Source: Candidatus Opitulatrix roisinitermitis
Lineage (GTDB): Bacteria; Actinomycetota; Actinomycetes; Actinomycetales; Bifidobacteriaceae
NCBI GenBank assembly: GCA_031288055.1
Contig: JAITSD010000049.1
Span: 1-5,848, forward strand
Direction of reading: 5' to 3'
DNA length: 5,848 nt
Within the stretch, counting starts at the first letter, position 1, and every line of letters begins with the position of its first letter. The notes under the pieces are model-generated. The model was not told the origin of the DNA. It searched no databases and saw only the letters and a list, made by a program, of their open reading frames with translations. The position numbers and the translations under genes were made by a program. Positions 5,748 to 5,848 of this stretch are shown here, piece by piece.

Positions 5748-5848
5748 GGCGGCCCGAATTCTCGCCTAAAAAATTTGGAGGAAACAAAGCAATTAAAAAT
5801 TAAATAAGGTAATTTTTTTATATTTACCTCTAAGAGCCCTTGACATTT

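Larger units (their letters stand above)
5592..5848. other. Upstream non-coding region
   Basis: No credible gene is seen on either strand in this stretch, which runs to the window edge. Its sequence from about 5640 to 5780 is richer in G+C than the adjacent isomerase gene. It holds an imperfect hairpin at 5717-5747, an isolated plus-strand GGAGG (near 5777) with no start codon after it, and the octamer cctctaag twice (5666-5673 and 5827-5834). It ends in agcccttgacattt. The region could be a promoter-bearing spacer or more mobile-element debris. Confidence 0.5.

Noticed and set aside
5592..5848. A TPP riboswitch controlling the operon that contains a TPP enzyme
   Set aside because: No thi-box-like conserved segments are recognisable; the operon uses TPP as a cofactor rather than making it.
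1..5848. CRISPR arrays, tRNA, rRNA
   Set aside because: No regularly spaced repeats and no cloverleaf or rRNA-like sequences were seen by eye on either strand.

Overview
The window holds a compact four-gene operon on the minus strand (about 963-5591), flanked on the left by a decayed insertion sequence and on the right by a short non-coding stretch. The genes match families common in bacterial surface-polysaccharide and nonulosonic-acid clusters: a sugar phosphate isomerase/epimerase-type TIM barrel, a Gfo/Idh/MocA oxidoreductase, an acetolactate-synthase-like thiamine pyrophosphate (TPP) enzyme, and a sialic-acid-synthase (NeuB) family enzyme. Gaps between the genes are 2, 8 and 17 nt, so one leftward transcript is likely. 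The host cannot be named from sequence alone. Low G+C, IS debris and a glycan-type cassette suggest the accessory genome of an AT-rich, probably Gram-negative bacterium.

Layout: 1-689 is a broken IS630-family transposase on the plus strand. Its helix-turn-helix part (1-117) is separated from its central part (227-637) by an insert of about 110 nt bounded by a perfect 16-bp inverted repeat. A second frameshift precedes a last recognisable scrap (621-689). Region 690-962 has no gene but carries a 24-bp-armed hairpin (804-874) and a 17-nt exact copy of a piece of the TPP-enzyme gene (778-794). Next come the four genes: the NeuB-like synthase (TTG start, strong Shine-Dalgarno), the TPP enzyme, the Gfo/Idh dehydrogenase and the TIM-barrel isomerase. 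Region 5592-5848 has no gene, one imperfect hairpin and a weak leftward promoter candidate.

Inferred joint function: the isomerase and the NAD(P)-dependent dehydrogenase would reshape a sugar or cyclitol. The TPP enzyme would cleave or join a carbon-carbon bond, probably using a 2-oxo acid such as pyruvate. The NeuB-like enzyme would condense phosphoenolpyruvate with an aldehyde sugar to give a 2-keto-3-deoxy acid. The isomerase, Gfo/Idh and TPP trio recalls inositol catabolism (IolE/IolI, IolG, IolD), but the linked NeuB-type synthase points to biosynthesis of an unusual acidic sugar. No nucleotidyltransferase, aminotransferase or glycosyltransferase is visible, so the pathway would need genes outside the window. 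Composition is uneven: 3001-3120 in the TPP gene is 50% G+C by count, whereas 5101-5220 in the isomerase gene is about 12%. The cluster therefore looks assembled from different sources.
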